This document shows, one piece after another, positions 1-8,500 of a DNA stretch of 36,191 bases. This DNA is from OLB16 sp964481775. GTDB lineage: Bacteria; Hinthialibacterota; Hinthialibacteria; OLB16. The stretch covers positions 1 to 36,191 of the forward strand of contig CAYZUX010000031.1 of NCBI GenBank assembly GCA_964481775.1, in the 5' to 3' direction. Position 1 is the first letter of the stretch, and each line of letters opens with the position of its first letter. The notes beneath the pieces were generated by a model. That model saw only the letters and a list, made by a program, of their open reading frames with translations, did not search any database and was not told where the DNA came from. Both the position numbers and the translations under genes were made by a program.

Positions 1-1
1 C

Positions 2-694
2 CCGCATCACGAAAACGAAATCGCCCAGAGTGAGTCGGCCACCGGCAAACCCTTCGTCCACACCTGGATGCATTCACGCCACCTGATGGTCGAGGGCCAG
101 AAGATGGCCAAGTCAGCAGGGAATTTTTTCACCCTGAGAGACCTGGTGGAACGTGGCTATGATCCTGTCAACATCCGGTTCGCGCTGGTCCGTCAGCACT
201 ACCGCGACTCGCTCAACTTCACCTTTGAAGGTCTCAAAGCCGCTGCAGAAGAACGCCGTCGCTGGACAGACCTGTTTCTGCGCCTTGAAGAGATCCACTC
301 AGCTGGAGAGCTGCCCCCAAGCCTTGGAGATCAGCTTCATCAATCCAACTGTCAGATTGAGGCAGCCCTGGATGATGACCTGAACACACCCCAGGCGATT
401 GCCAGGCTGCATGATCTGACCACCCTTATCAACAGGCGTATCGACAGTGGAGAAATGAATCAGGCGGGGGCAAACGAGGTGATGGCTGTGTACCGCAAAT
501 GGGACTCGGTGCTGGGTGTTCTTGAAGAAAAGCGTGGCAGCCTGGATGCCGAGATCGAAGCCCTGATTGAGGAAAGGTTAGCGGCCCGCAAGGCGAAAAA
601 CTTCAAACGTGCCGATGAAATCCGGGATGGCCTGTTGGCCCGTGGAATCATCCTGGAGGACACCGCTCAGGGCACACGCTGGAAGAAGGCTTGA
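2..694 (+). CDS. cysS: Cysteine--tRNA ligase, C-terminal part (5' end outside window)
   Basis: Charges tRNA-Cys with cysteine using ATP, in the cytoplasm. The frame is open from base 2, and its first residues (PHHENEIAQSE) match the conserved zinc-site HHENEIAQSE motif of class I CysRS, so the gene begins upstream of the window. The KMSKS-type ATP-binding loop appears as KMAKSAGNF, about 35 residues in. It is followed by the DALR-like helical region and the usual C-terminal small domain rich in Arg and Lys (EERLAARKAKNFKRADEIRDGL), a standard end for bacterial CysRS. About 230 of the usual 460 or so residues are present. The family assignment is very secure. An internal ATG at 68 is not the true start because the conserved motif lies before it. 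Confidence 0.97.
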   Translation, partial: PHHENEIAQSESATGKPFVHTWMHSRHLMVEGQKMAKSAGNFFTLRDLVERGYDPVNIRFALVRQHYRDSLNFTFEGLKAAAEERRRWTDLFLRLEEIHSAGELPPSLGDQLHQSNCQIEAALDDDLNTPQAIARLHDLTTLINRRIDSGEMNQAGANEVMAVYRKWDSVLGVLEEKRGSLDAEIEALIEERLAARKAKNFKRADEIRDGLLARGIILEDTAQGTRWKKA

Positions 695-720
695 ATCGGA
701 TCAGGTAAGGCGATCCATTG

Positions 721-826
721 TCTCCCCCCACCCCAGCCCTCCCCCGCAAGGGGGAAGGGAGCCTTTAGATCAGCAGGTCGAAACCCCCCCTCCCCCCTTG
801 CGGGGGAGGGGGGGGGTGGGGGGAGA
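721..826. repeat. G+C-rich inverted repeat (34-bp arms)
   Basis: The arm at 721-754 and the arm at 793-826 are reverse complements over 34 bp with two mismatches, around a 38-bp spacer. Each arm also contains an internal CCCCCGCAAGGGGG-type palindrome. The element sits between cysS and the peroxidase gene and could form a large cruciform or transcript hairpin. It has no T-run behind it, so a simple intrinsic terminator is not obvious. Dispersed repeats of this C-rich style are common in some bacterial genomes. Only one copy is in this window. Confidence 0.8.
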
Positions 827-956
827 TAACCGTGCATCTACGAAAACTGGATGGGTATTGGTAACATTCCACCTTAGTGTGTCGTGATGGTCTTGGGCTG
901 ACAAATCTTTTGTTGGAATCTCCCGAAGGCCATCGATTTTTTGGAGGTGGATTCTC

Positions 957-2330
957 ATGAAAAAGCTCCTCGTTCTGGTGGTTGTGATCCTGATTGTGGC
1001 TTTGGTATTTCCCATCGCGAATCTTGTCATCAAGCCGAAGGTAAGTCCGCTTTTAACCACGCGTGTGACCGATGAACCGGGATATGCCCAGGCTGCCGCT
1101 TTGCTCCAGTCCAAGTGCCTGGTTTGCCATGCTCCGGGTGAGGAATTGCCTTTTTATGCGAATTTCCCGATCGCCAAGGATCAGATCCACAAAGATGTCG
1201 AGATGGGTACCGCTTTTATCAACCTTGCTGAAGCCTTGAATCCCGGCGAGGGGAAGGTGGTCTCTGAGCCTGCCCTGGCGATGATTGAATACTCCCTCAC
1301 CTCTGGTTCCATGCCCCCATTGAAATATTCCTTGATGCATTGGGACAGCAAACTGACCGAAGCCCAGAAAAATACCATCCAAGCCTGGATCCGGGCGGTC
1401 CGTGAGAAACATTACAAGACCGAAGGTGTCGCACCACAGTTCGCCAACGAAGCAGTTCAACCACTGCCGGCTCTGCAGGATCCGAATCCTGAGAAAACCG
1501 CTCTTGGCGGTAAAATGTTCCATGATGTTCGACTTTCGCATGACAATACCCTCTCCTGTGCCTCCTGCCATGGACTTGATAAGGGTGGGACAGATCAAAA
1601 AGAGTTTTCGACCGGTATCAACGGGCAGGTGGGCGATATCAATTCACCGACAGTTTTCAATGCGGGCTTCAATTTTGTTCAATTCTGGGATGGACGTGCC
1701 GCCGATCTCCAGGCGCAGGCCGATGGTCCGGTCAACAACCCCATCGAGATGGGGTCCAACTGGGGCGAGGTTATTCCCAAGCTTCAACAGGATCCGGAGG
1801 TGGTCGCGGCCTTCACCAAGCTTTATCCAGATGGACTCAACAGCACCAATGTCATGAATGCCATCGCCACCTTCGAGCACTCCCTTGTCACCCATGGCTC
1901 CCGTTTCGATAAATATCTCATGGGAGATGCCAGTGCACTCAATGAGGAAGAGAAACAAGGTTACCAGGTATTCAAAGATCATGCCTGCGCCACCTGCCAT
2001 GCGGGCAAGACTCTGGGGGGACAGTCTTTTGAGAAGATGGGGCTGATGGGGGACTACTTCTCCGATCGCGGGAATGTCATCAAGCGTGATAATGGACGTT
2101 TCAATGTGACTCAAAAGGATTCTGACAAGTTCCGCTTCAAAGTTCCCAACCTGCGCAACATCGACAAGACCGCTCCCTATTTCCATGATGGAACGCAGAA
2201 GACAGTTCTGGATGCAGTCAAGACGATGGGTCGATATCAGTCGCCCAGTGGCCTCACTGAGAAGGATGCCCAGTTGATTGAAAAGTTCCTTCTCACCCTG
2301 ACTGGCGAGTACAACGGGAAACCGCTGTAA
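957..2330 (+). CDS. Tri-haem cytochrome c peroxidase, membrane anchored (YhjA/Ccp-like)
   Basis: Likely reduces hydrogen peroxide in the periplasm with electrons from the respiratory chain. Residues 1-25 form one uncleaved-looking membrane helix (KKLLVLVVVILIVALVF). Three CxxCH haem c sites follow: C54-H58 (CLVCH), C201-H205 (CASCH) and C344-H348 (CATCH). The first lies in an N-terminal Haem_bd-like domain; the other two belong to the di-haem CCP/MauG fold. Conserved CCP features include QFWDGRA, PIEMG, a candidate distal Met (M424, AVKTMGRY) and PNLRN. The layout of anchor, extra haem and di-haem CCP, at 457 residues, matches the E. coli YhjA type of quinol peroxidase. GGAGGT lies about 10 bases before the ATG. 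The gene stands alone between repeats. Confidence 0.9.
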   Translation: MKKLLVLVVVILIVALVFPIANLVIKPKVSPLLTTRVTDEPGYAQAAALLQSKCLVCHAPGEELPFYANFPIAKDQIHKDVEMGTAFINLAEALNPGEGKVVSEPALAMIEYSLTSGSMPPLKYSLMHWDSKLTEAQKNTIQAWIRAVREKHYKTEGVAPQFANEAVQPLPALQDPNPEKTALGGKMFHDVRLSHDNTLSCASCHGLDKGGTDQKEFSTGINGQVGDINSPTVFNAGFNFVQFWDGRAADLQAQADGPVNNPIEMGSNWGEVIPKLQQDPEVVAAFTKLYPDGLNSTNVMNAIATFEHSLVTHGSRFDKYLMGDASALNEEEKQGYQVFKDHACATCHAGKTLGGQSFEKMGLMGDYFSDRGNVIKRDNGRFNVTQKDSDKFRFKVPNLRNIDKTAPYFHDGTQKTVLDAVKTMGRYQSPSGLTEKDAQLIEKFLLTLTGEYNGKPL

Positions 2331-2350
2331 GCCATAATCCGCAGTGCCCC

Positions 2351-2386
2351 CCCGCTGGAATGAGAAGCCTTTCTCGTTCCAGCGGG
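2351..2386. terminator. Hairpin between convergent genes
   Basis: CCCGCTGGAATGAGAA pairs with TTCTCGTTCCAGCGGG around a GCCT loop (16-bp stem with one wobble or mismatch, depending on strand). It lies 20 bases after the peroxidase stop and 13 bases before the end of the convergent amidotransferase gene, so it is placed to end transcription from both sides. No strong T-run follows on either strand. Confidence 0.65.
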
Positions 2387-2398
2387 AACCGTCGAGCC

Positions 2399-3262
2399 CT
2401 AACCTCCCACTACCCTCGGGATCACCAGCCTGTGTATCCAGTTGATGACCTCGCAGTGCCGGACCTCATCCCGGAGCACATCGTCATCGATCCCCAAGGC
2501 CCAGCGCAGGTCTTTGCGTTCCGGTTCCGCAAAGAGTGCCATCATCATGTCCACATACACCTGCATGGCGTCACGATCTTTGAAAAAGCCGCGCTGGATG
2601 AGCTTGTCGGCGCGGCAATAAATCAACCGGGCGATTTCCTTGAGGTTGTACTCCGGGTGATACTGTGTGGCCCAGAAAGAACCATTCTGAGAGCGGACCG
2701 CCACCGATTGGACTCGTGTGTAGCTGTTCCCCGAGAGAATCAAGGCGCCCGCTGGAACATGGGTCACCTCGTCATCATGAGAGATATACCCATCAAAGGT
2801 CGAGGGCTTGCCTTCATACATCGGGTGTGAACGCCCTTCGGGGGTTAGCGTGATCTTCCTCGCCAATCCCATTTCACGCCCCTTGGGATGCGCCGCCACC
2901 ACTCCGCCTGCCGCGACCACCGCCATCTGCACCGCCCAGCAGCTGCCAAACTGTGGAACACCTACTTCATACACATCCCGTGCGATCTGTATCTGACGGG
3001 TCACCCGGGCATCATCCTTGTCATAGATGGTCAGGTTACACCCGGTCCAGACCACCCCCTGATACTTCTCGATCTCTTTCTTGGGCAAGGAGTAATTATC
3101 ATCATCCGAGGGGAAGGTCATATCGACCTTGCAACCCGGCGCATAGCGCTCAAGGAGTCCCTTGAACAGGTCACTCGCAGTGGAGCATCCCGCATCTTCC
3201 AGCTCGCACCGGCTGGCCCTGGCATAACCATCCACAATCAGGAAATTCAGATTCAAAGTCAT
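2399..3262 (-). CDS. Class I glutamine amidotransferase-like protein (GuaA-N type)
   Basis: The 287-residue protein has the class I glutamine amidotransferase fold. The likely nucleophile is C108 in FGSCWAVQ, where most members have G-x-C-x-G. The rest of the triad is H202 and E204 in TQYHPEY. It has no synthase domain, so it is a free-standing GMP-synthase-type amidotransferase whose acceptor substrate cannot be read from the sequence. The start is set by GGAGGAAGG seven or fewer bases before the ATG at 3262; the same frame stays open further upstream, but only through repeat DNA. The preceding HAD gene is on the same strand and the two were probably once adjacent; duplicated fragments of both now lie between them. 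The WA replacing LG after the cysteine suggests a divergent subfamily. Confidence 0.82.
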   Translation of the reverse strand: MTLNLNFLIVDGYARASRCELEDAGCSTASDLFKGLLERYAPGCKVDMTFPSDDDNYSLPKKEIEKYQGVVWTGCNLTIYDKDDARVTRQIQIARDVYEVGVPQFGSCWAVQMAVVAAGGVVAAHPKGREMGLARKITLTPEGRSHPMYEGKPSTFDGYISHDDEVTHVPAGALILSGNSYTRVQSVAVRSQNGSFWATQYHPEYNLKEIARLIYCRADKLIQRGFFKDRDAMQVYVDMMMALFAEPERKDLRWALGIDDDVLRDEVRHCEVINWIHRLVIPRVVGG

Positions 3263-3282
3263 GTGTCCTTCCTCCACCTTGT

Positions 3283-3351
3283 GTAGGGTGGGGCTTGCCC
3301 CACCGTTGGATAATCGTCCAAACCCCAGTGGTGGGGCCAGCCCCACCCTAC
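3283..3351. repeat. Paired hairpin element (REP-like doublet)
   Basis: Two small palindromes, GGTGGGGCTTGCCCCACC (3287-3304) and GGTGGGGCCAGCCCCACC (3330-3347), lie 25 bp apart. The outer ends GTAGGGTGGGGC and GCCCCACCCTAC make the whole unit an inverted repeat. The right half recurs at 3721-3742. The element lies directly before the amidotransferase ribosome-binding site and overlaps the 3' end of the duplicated HAD tail. Confidence 0.75.
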
Positions 3352-3551
3352 CGTTTATCCAACCCCCGGATGATCCCCGGCAAATCCGCATACCGTTCGC
3401 AAATCGCATCCGCCGTGGTAATGCCCTTGTCACGGTCTCTGGCAGGATAATCGTCCAAACCCCTCGCAGTGGAGCATCCCGCATCTTCCAGCTCGCACCG
3501 GCTGGCTCTGGCATAACCATCCACAATCAGGAAATTCAGATTCAAAGTCAT
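3348..3551 (-). pseudogene. Chimeric mini-ORF: amidotransferase head fused to HAD tail
   Basis: This 67-codon frame starts with a copy of the amidotransferase start region: 29 residues from MTLNLNFLIVDGYARA onward, with the GGAAGG part of its ribosome-binding site visible. It runs through six junction residues (RGLDDY) into a copy of the last 32 residues of the HAD protein (PARDRDKGITTADAICERY...), and ends at the equivalent stop codon. The head copy (3463-3562) differs from 3174-3273 by one base in 100. The tail copy differs from the intact HAD gene at several positions. It is most simply debris of a tandem duplication. Translation is possible, but a function is not evident. Confidence 0.75.
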
Positions 3552-3753
3552 GTGTCCTTCCTNNNNNNNNNNNNNNNNNNNNNNNNNNNNNNNNNNNNNN
3601 NNNNNNNNNNNNNNNNNNNNNNNNNNNNNNNNNNNNNNNNNNNNNNNNNNNNNNNNNNNNNNTCCGCCGTGGTAATGCCCTTGTCACGGTCTCTGGCAGG
3701 ATAATCGTCCAAACCCCAGTGGTGGGGCCAGCCCCACCCTACCGTTTATCCAA
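3409..3753. repeat. Interleaved direct duplications around a sequence gap
   Basis: Segment 3409-3463 recurs as 3663-3717 (55 bp identical), and 3308-3362 recurs as 3699-3753 (55 bp). The 100-bp amidotransferase head 3174-3273 recurs as 3463-3562. The 19-mer GGATAATCGTCCAAACCCC occurs at 3308, 3445 and 3699 and sits at the switch points between copies. The copy number of the array cannot be known because the N run lies inside it. Confidence 0.8.
3563..3662. other. Assembly gap of 100 N
   Basis: Exactly 100 undetermined bases, the conventional placeholder for a gap of unknown length. Both flanks are duplicated sequence, so the gap is very probably a collapsed repeat. Confidence 0.98.
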
Positions 3754-4500
3754 TCCCCGTATGATCTCCGGCAGATCGGCATACCGTTCGCAGATCGCAT
3801 CCGCTGTGGTGATCGCCTTGTCACGATCCCTGGCGGCGGTGAACAGTACCGCACGGGCACCGAGCCGGTGCGGGCCTTTGACATCGTTGTGGTCACGGTC
3901 CCCGATATGCACGATGGTTTCGATGGGAACACCCAGCTTCTCCGCCGCCGTGGTGAAAACACGCGGATCAGGTTTCGAGAATCCCATCTCATCCGAGAAG
4001 ATGAACACATCGAAGAACTCCAGCAACCCCGCGCCTCGCAATAACTCCCGCAATGCCCTGCCGGGTGAGTAGATAGCATCCGAAATGATCGCGAGGCGGT
4101 AGTTCTTTTTGAGCTCCGCGAGAGCCTCCCTGCCACCAGGGATCGGATCGGGCTGGATCACCACCTCCATGTCCTCCAGGTACTTCACCAGTTCAGCAAC
4201 CTCATCCTCCGGCAGGCTGACTTCGAGCCCTTTGAACAACACCGATAGACGGTCGCGCACTGTCCAGGTGACATGCTGGTCATGCCAGACCTTGTTGAAA
4301 GCCGCTGTGGTGACCTTGTGCGCCAGCAGGACCTTTTCATAGGGGATCTCCATGTGACGCCGGAGGGCTTCATAGACACAGTAGGGACGCTCCTCGGACT
4401 TGGGACGCAGCCCCTTTGCGGCGCGTTTGGGTTCATCCGAGTCATCCACAAACAGGGTATCCCAGAGATCAAAGGTGATGGCTTTTACAGGGCGGTACAA
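3739..4500 (-). CDS. HAD-superfamily hydrolase
   Basis: The 253-residue protein has all four HAD motifs: motif I FDLWDTLF (nucleophile D11), motif II IISD (S140), motif III lysine K176 in GFSKPDPRVF, and motif IV HIGDRDHNDVKG (D201, D206). A helical cap fills residues 20-120, the C1 type. The second motif I aspartate, the usual phosphatase acid/base, is W13, as in a number of DxWxT-type HADs. This leaves phosphatase activity uncertain, and no substrate can be named. The start is TTG at 4500, supported by GAGGAG about nine bases upstream; no ATG or GTG codon precedes motif I in frame. It is followed on the same strand by duplicated fragments and then the amidotransferase gene. Confidence 0.85.
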   Translation of the reverse strand: MYRPVKAITFDLWDTLFVDDSDEPKRAAKGLRPKSEERPYCVYEALRRHMEIPYEKVLLAHKVTTAAFNKVWHDQHVTWTVRDRLSVLFKGLEVSLPEDEVAELVKYLEDMEVVIQPDPIPGGREALAELKKNYRLAIISDAIYSPGRALRELLRGAGLLEFFDVFIFSDEMGFSKPDPRVFTTAAEKLGVPIETIVHIGDRDHNDVKGPHRLGARAVLFTAARDRDKAITTADAICERYADLPEIIRGLDKR

Positions 4501-4624
4501 GATCTGACTCCTCGGTCTTTATATCGATTGCGGCGTGATATACACGCATAGAGATTCTGCCTGAACACAAAGAGGAAATGTTACCTGGTATTGGCGGACT
4601 TGAGGAGGATGCCCCCCATGCCGG

Positions 4625-4708
4625 AGTAGCGAATTCATTCGCGGGTGGTCGAAACTACCTTTTCATATCTTCATGTCACTGTGTCACTAGGCGAATGAAT
4701 GCGCTACT
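4625..4708. repeat. Inverted repeat with 18-bp arms
   Basis: AGTAGCGAATTCATTCGC (4625-4642) and GCGAATGAATGCGCTACT (4691-4708) are reverse complements with one mismatch, 48 bp apart. It resembles a small non-coding dispersed repeat. No open frame lies between the arms. Confidence 0.8.
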
Positions 4709-4765
4709 GCCTCGAAAATAGAACGCCAGTGATTATGGAACTCGCCAGAAACCGCTCATTCAGCT

Positions 4766-4898
4766 CGCCCACGAGTTGTACTCGTGGGCGGAACCCTTCT
4801 GGCGAAGTTGCACTTCGCCGGGGGTCGTGACAGCTTTGAGCCACGTGGGAGTACAACTCCCACAGAAGGTTTCGGCACCGGAGTTTAACTCCGGTGCC
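4766..4898. repeat. Array of four hairpins with five-base loops
   Basis: There are four perfect hairpins in 133 bp: 4766-4790 (10-bp stem, loop TTGTA), 4801-4819 (7-bp stem, loop TTGCA), 4845-4863 (7-bp stem, loop TACAA) and 4874-4898 (10-bp stem, loop TTTAA). The stems differ in sequence, but every tip has the form AG-loop-CT, with loop 3 being the reverse complement of loop 1. The array is upstream of the HAD gene and downstream of mscL, and could act as DNA or RNA structure. Confidence 0.8.
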
Positions 4899-5013
4899 AG
4901 CTGATTGGGCTCATTTTCATGCTTTGTGGGTGTCGTAAAGCGACATGATTACTCCAATGGCCCTTAGATGAAACATGTCTGTTGCCCAACCTCCTGCAGA
5001 CGACAACAAACCT

Positions 5014-5424
5014 CTATGCCTTCTTCAATGCATCCCGGATCTCGGTCAGCAGCTCCACCTCACGGGAGGGTGGTGGCGGAGCGACAACTTCCTCTTCTTT
5101 CCTGGTGCGCATGATCCATCCCAGGAACTTCACGATGAAGATGAAGAGCGCCAAGGCCACGATCAGGAAATTCACCACTTCCCCGATAAAAAGCCCGTAG
5201 GGAATTTCCTTCGCACCAATGACGATTTTCCAGCCCAGATAACCTTGTTCTCCCGGCAAGATCACTCCCACCAGAGGCATCAGAACATTTTTTACCAGTG
5301 AATCGACAATCTTGCCGAAGGCTCCTCCAATAATCACACCGATGGCCAGATCCACCACATTCCCTTTAAGGGCAAAGGCCTTGAACTCCTCAAGCAATGA
5401 CAACGCTTTCCTGGTGGGTTCCAT
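5014..5424 (-). CDS. mscL: Large-conductance mechanosensitive channel
   Basis: Forms the pentameric inner-membrane pore that opens under hypo-osmotic shock and releases solutes. The 136-residue protein has the MscL order: N-terminal amphipathic helix (EEFKAFALKGN), TM1 (VVDLAIGVIIGGAFGKIV, about 22-40, including the conserved GVIIGGAFGKIVDSLV signature), a periplasmic loop (about 45-70), TM2 (NFLIVALALFIFIVKF, about 84-100), and a cytoplasmic C-terminal helix after a PPPP linker. Length and residues are normal for the family. GGGAGG lies about eight bases before the ATG. It appears monocistronic: the next gene downstream on the strand is over 500 bases away, and the upstream GH2 gene ends 92 bases before it. 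Confidence 0.97.
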   Translation of the reverse strand: MEPTRKALSLLEEFKAFALKGNVVDLAIGVIIGGAFGKIVDSLVKNVLMPLVGVILPGEQGYLGWKIVIGAKEIPYGLFIGEVVNFLIVALALFIFIVKFLGWIMRTRKEEEVVAPPPPSREVELLTEIRDALKKA

Positions 5425-5516
5425 GGTTTATTCCTCCCGCAATCGTATTTGGACAACTCGTCTATCTTGCCTGTCCATGGGAGACTGGTCCATAACCATT
5501 TGCGTTCGCCGGTTTT

Positions 5517-8500
5517 TTATCGGTCTGTGTCTAAAACAGTCGCTACCTTCTCGGCATTCCAGGCACGCACAGTGAGGCCCTCAAGACTCGCCAGCCAGCC
5601 TGAATTGGTCTCGAATGGGATCTTCCGCTCCTCCCCCGGATAGAGGCAGAAACTGTTGTCATCCAGGTAGTTGGTATAACCACCTCCCTCAAATCCTTCA
5701 ATGATCACATTGAAAGCCGGAACCTGGGCAAGATTCTTCACACGGATAAAACCGGTCTTGCCGTTATAGGCAAGCGAGGCGTGCAGGTTTGCCTTGGGAA
5801 GTGTCAGTAGACGGGCTTCCGGGAGGTTCCCGTAGGCCTCAAAGGCTTCGGGGGCACGCTCATGCGGCCAACCCCAGGCGGGGATTTCCTCCATCTTCTT
5901 CGTGGCCTCGGTCTTCACCTGGTAGTTGAACCAGGACCATTGATCGGAGATGAGGTTCCCCTCCTTGTCTCGCATCGAAACCGCCAACAGGAAAGGTTTG
6001 ATCTTGCCGGGATCGAGATTGACTGTCACTCGTTCGAGGTCCTGCCGTTCGGCGGTCTTCACCGAGCTGACAGCGTATTCCTTGCTCCACTGCTCAAGGA
6101 GATCGCTTCCATATAGAACCGCTCGGACCACCACATTTTCCAAAGGCCTGGTGGAGTCATTGGCCACATGCAGGGAGGTCACAAACGGTTCATTGGGCTG
6201 CCAGTTGAGTTTCTCGGTGAAAGCAAAGGCGGCCTGCGGCTGGTAGACATGTTTGGCCTGGTAATAGGAGAGCTTCGGATAGCCATAGAAACCCACCACA
6301 GCCCAGGAGTGACCCGGGAAAAGATCGGTCATCTTATAGAACCACAGACCACCCTTGTTGAGGTAACTCCCCGCCCGCTGGAAGTTGCAGGCGAAACGGA
6401 TCTCATCCCCCTGAGCCATCTGCGAGTACTCGATGTAGGTCTTCCAGTCCTTGATCGGGCCATAGTCGCAGTAGCGCATCACCTTGGCCATGTCGCCATA
6501 CCCGAACTGGTTCATGTGCATCTGCACCGCGCCATCATCCTGTGCCGGCGGCCACTGCTTGAGACATTCCTCGCCAAGATACAACGCCGTCTCTTCATGG
6601 TTGTTCATGCTCGGAGTCCCAAACTCCCCATAAAACACCGAGGGGTTCTGAGTGAAGCCGGTGTCGTAAGGGAGACCATTGTGGAACACTCCCCAGTTAT
6701 GATAGCTGCCCCCCCAGGGCGAGGTGCGGTGGAAGGGACGCGAGGGGTCATACTGACGGCAACGCCTTCCCACCAGGAACAACCCTTCATCGGCACCGGA
6801 GATTTCCACATTTTCATTTCCACCTCCCCACATGATCAGAGAGGGATGGTTTCGCAGCCTTTGGACTACCCGCGAAACCTGGTCATCCAGTACCTTGGGA
6901 TCGGTCAATGGGAAATCCGGCGGCATCCAGCAATAGGGGAACTCCTGGTAGACCATCAATCCCTTCTTGTCGCAGAGACGGTAGAACTCATCGGTTTCGA
7001 TGATCCCGCCGCCCCAGGCACGGAACATCTGCACACCCGCGCGGCGCGCCAGTTCGAGGATGTGCTCATACTTGACCGGATCGAGCTCGAGCATCGGATC
7101 GCTCCAGCACCAATTCGCCCCCTTGATGAACATCGGAATGCCATTGATGACAAACTGCCAGCGGTAGTCTTTCTCCTCGGCCTGTCCGCGCAGGGGACGC
7201 ATCTCGATGGTACGGATTCCAAACAGGCTTTCCTGGCTCGAAACGGGATTGGTTGCTCCCTTGGGAAGGACTGAAAGACGGATCTTGTAGAGGTCGGGGT
7301 CTCCATAGTTCATCGGCCACCAGGCTTTGGGATCTTCAATGACCACCCGGGTCTGATACCGGCTGCGTCCCGAAGGAGCCTGGACTTCGTTCACAAAGGC
7401 GAGCGGTTTGGACTCAAAGGTCTCCCCGCTGATCTCAAAGGAAACCTGAACCGGTTCCGGTTGGGCGGAGGCATTCTGAAGCGTGTACTCGACCATCACT
7501 TCGGCCTTGTTTTCTTCCAGGGAAAGAGTCCGGACATAGGGATGCTGAATCTCGATCTGGGGTACCGCCTCCAGCCAGACACTCCGCCAGATGCCGAGTG
7601 AAACCAGGTGTCCATAGTGCCAACCCCAGCCGGGGCTGCCCTTCAGGATCCCGAACCAGCTTTCAGGAATGCAATCAACACGCACGACCACTTCATTGGG
7701 AGTGTCGAAACGGACCAGCTTTGAAATATCGAGGTCCGGGCCGCCAAACATCCCCGCGTGATAACCGAGAGGCTGACCATTGACATAAACCGAGCCCGCA
7801 TAATCGATCCCATCAAATGAGAGGCGGATTGTCTTTCCCTCCCACTCCTTGGGAACTGTGAAGGTCCGCGCGAACCACCAGTCCTTCTGCTCGATGCGGG
7901 TCTTACGGTGGTGCCAGGTGAAATCCTTCGGCTCGCCAAACTCATGGAGTTCTTTCCAGGTGTTGTCACCAATCAGCGGATCCTCAATCTCACCAAGCTT
8001 CAGTAAGGCACTCTGCACACTGGTGGGGACTGTCACCTTGCGCCAATCGCTCCGGTCGTAACCCTCCTTGAACCAGCGATTCTTCACCCCCTCACTTTCC
8101 TCAGGCTTAAGGCGTTTTTCCTTCAGGTCAGCCGCCAGCCTCGGAGTACTTTCCTTTAACAGCCATTCCCCATCGAGCGAAATCCTCGTGTTCGGGGCGA
8201 ATTTGATGTAAGCGTTTGTGGCTTGTGAAGTGACTTCAGTTTTAGGAAGTGTGCTGTCGTATTCGACAAACTCATCTCCATGCAGAGTGGAGTTGTGATA
8301 GGCCTCTTCCTGAACCTCATCCAGAAAACGGTCTCCCTGGGGAAGCGTGAGTCCATCACGAATGACTGCCTCAAGTCCTTGGTTCTCAGCCATGGCGTTG
8401 GGGAAAACCTCCTTGGATTCATCAATCGCATCGAAACTGAAAAGGGCCAGATCGTCCTCTCTGGGACGTGCTGGTGTTTCGGGAACATACCCCTCCAGGG

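Larger units (their letters stand above)
4501..5013. other. Intergenic region without a gene; palindrome-rich
   Basis: No convincing coding frame is visible in these 513 bases. They lie between the 5' end of the HAD gene and the 3' end of mscL. They contain the 18-bp inverted repeat at 4625-4708 and the four-hairpin array at 4766-4898, listed separately. The HAD gene's promoter should lie in the left part, but no clear -35/-10 pair was found. Confidence 0.7.

Noticed and set aside
3263..3526. 88-residue N-terminal extension of the amidotransferase frame
   Set aside because: It translates the paired hairpin and the duplicated HAD tail in a foreign frame; the ATG at 3262 has a strong ribosome-binding site and the natural fold start.
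4975..5301. Possible small gene overlapping the 3' end of mscL
   Set aside because: It is antisense to most of mscL and has no independent support.
6168..7274. Long plus-strand frame opposite the GH2 gene
   Set aside because: It is an antisense shadow of a well-supported gene, with His/Arg/Pro-rich composition and no domain or start signal.
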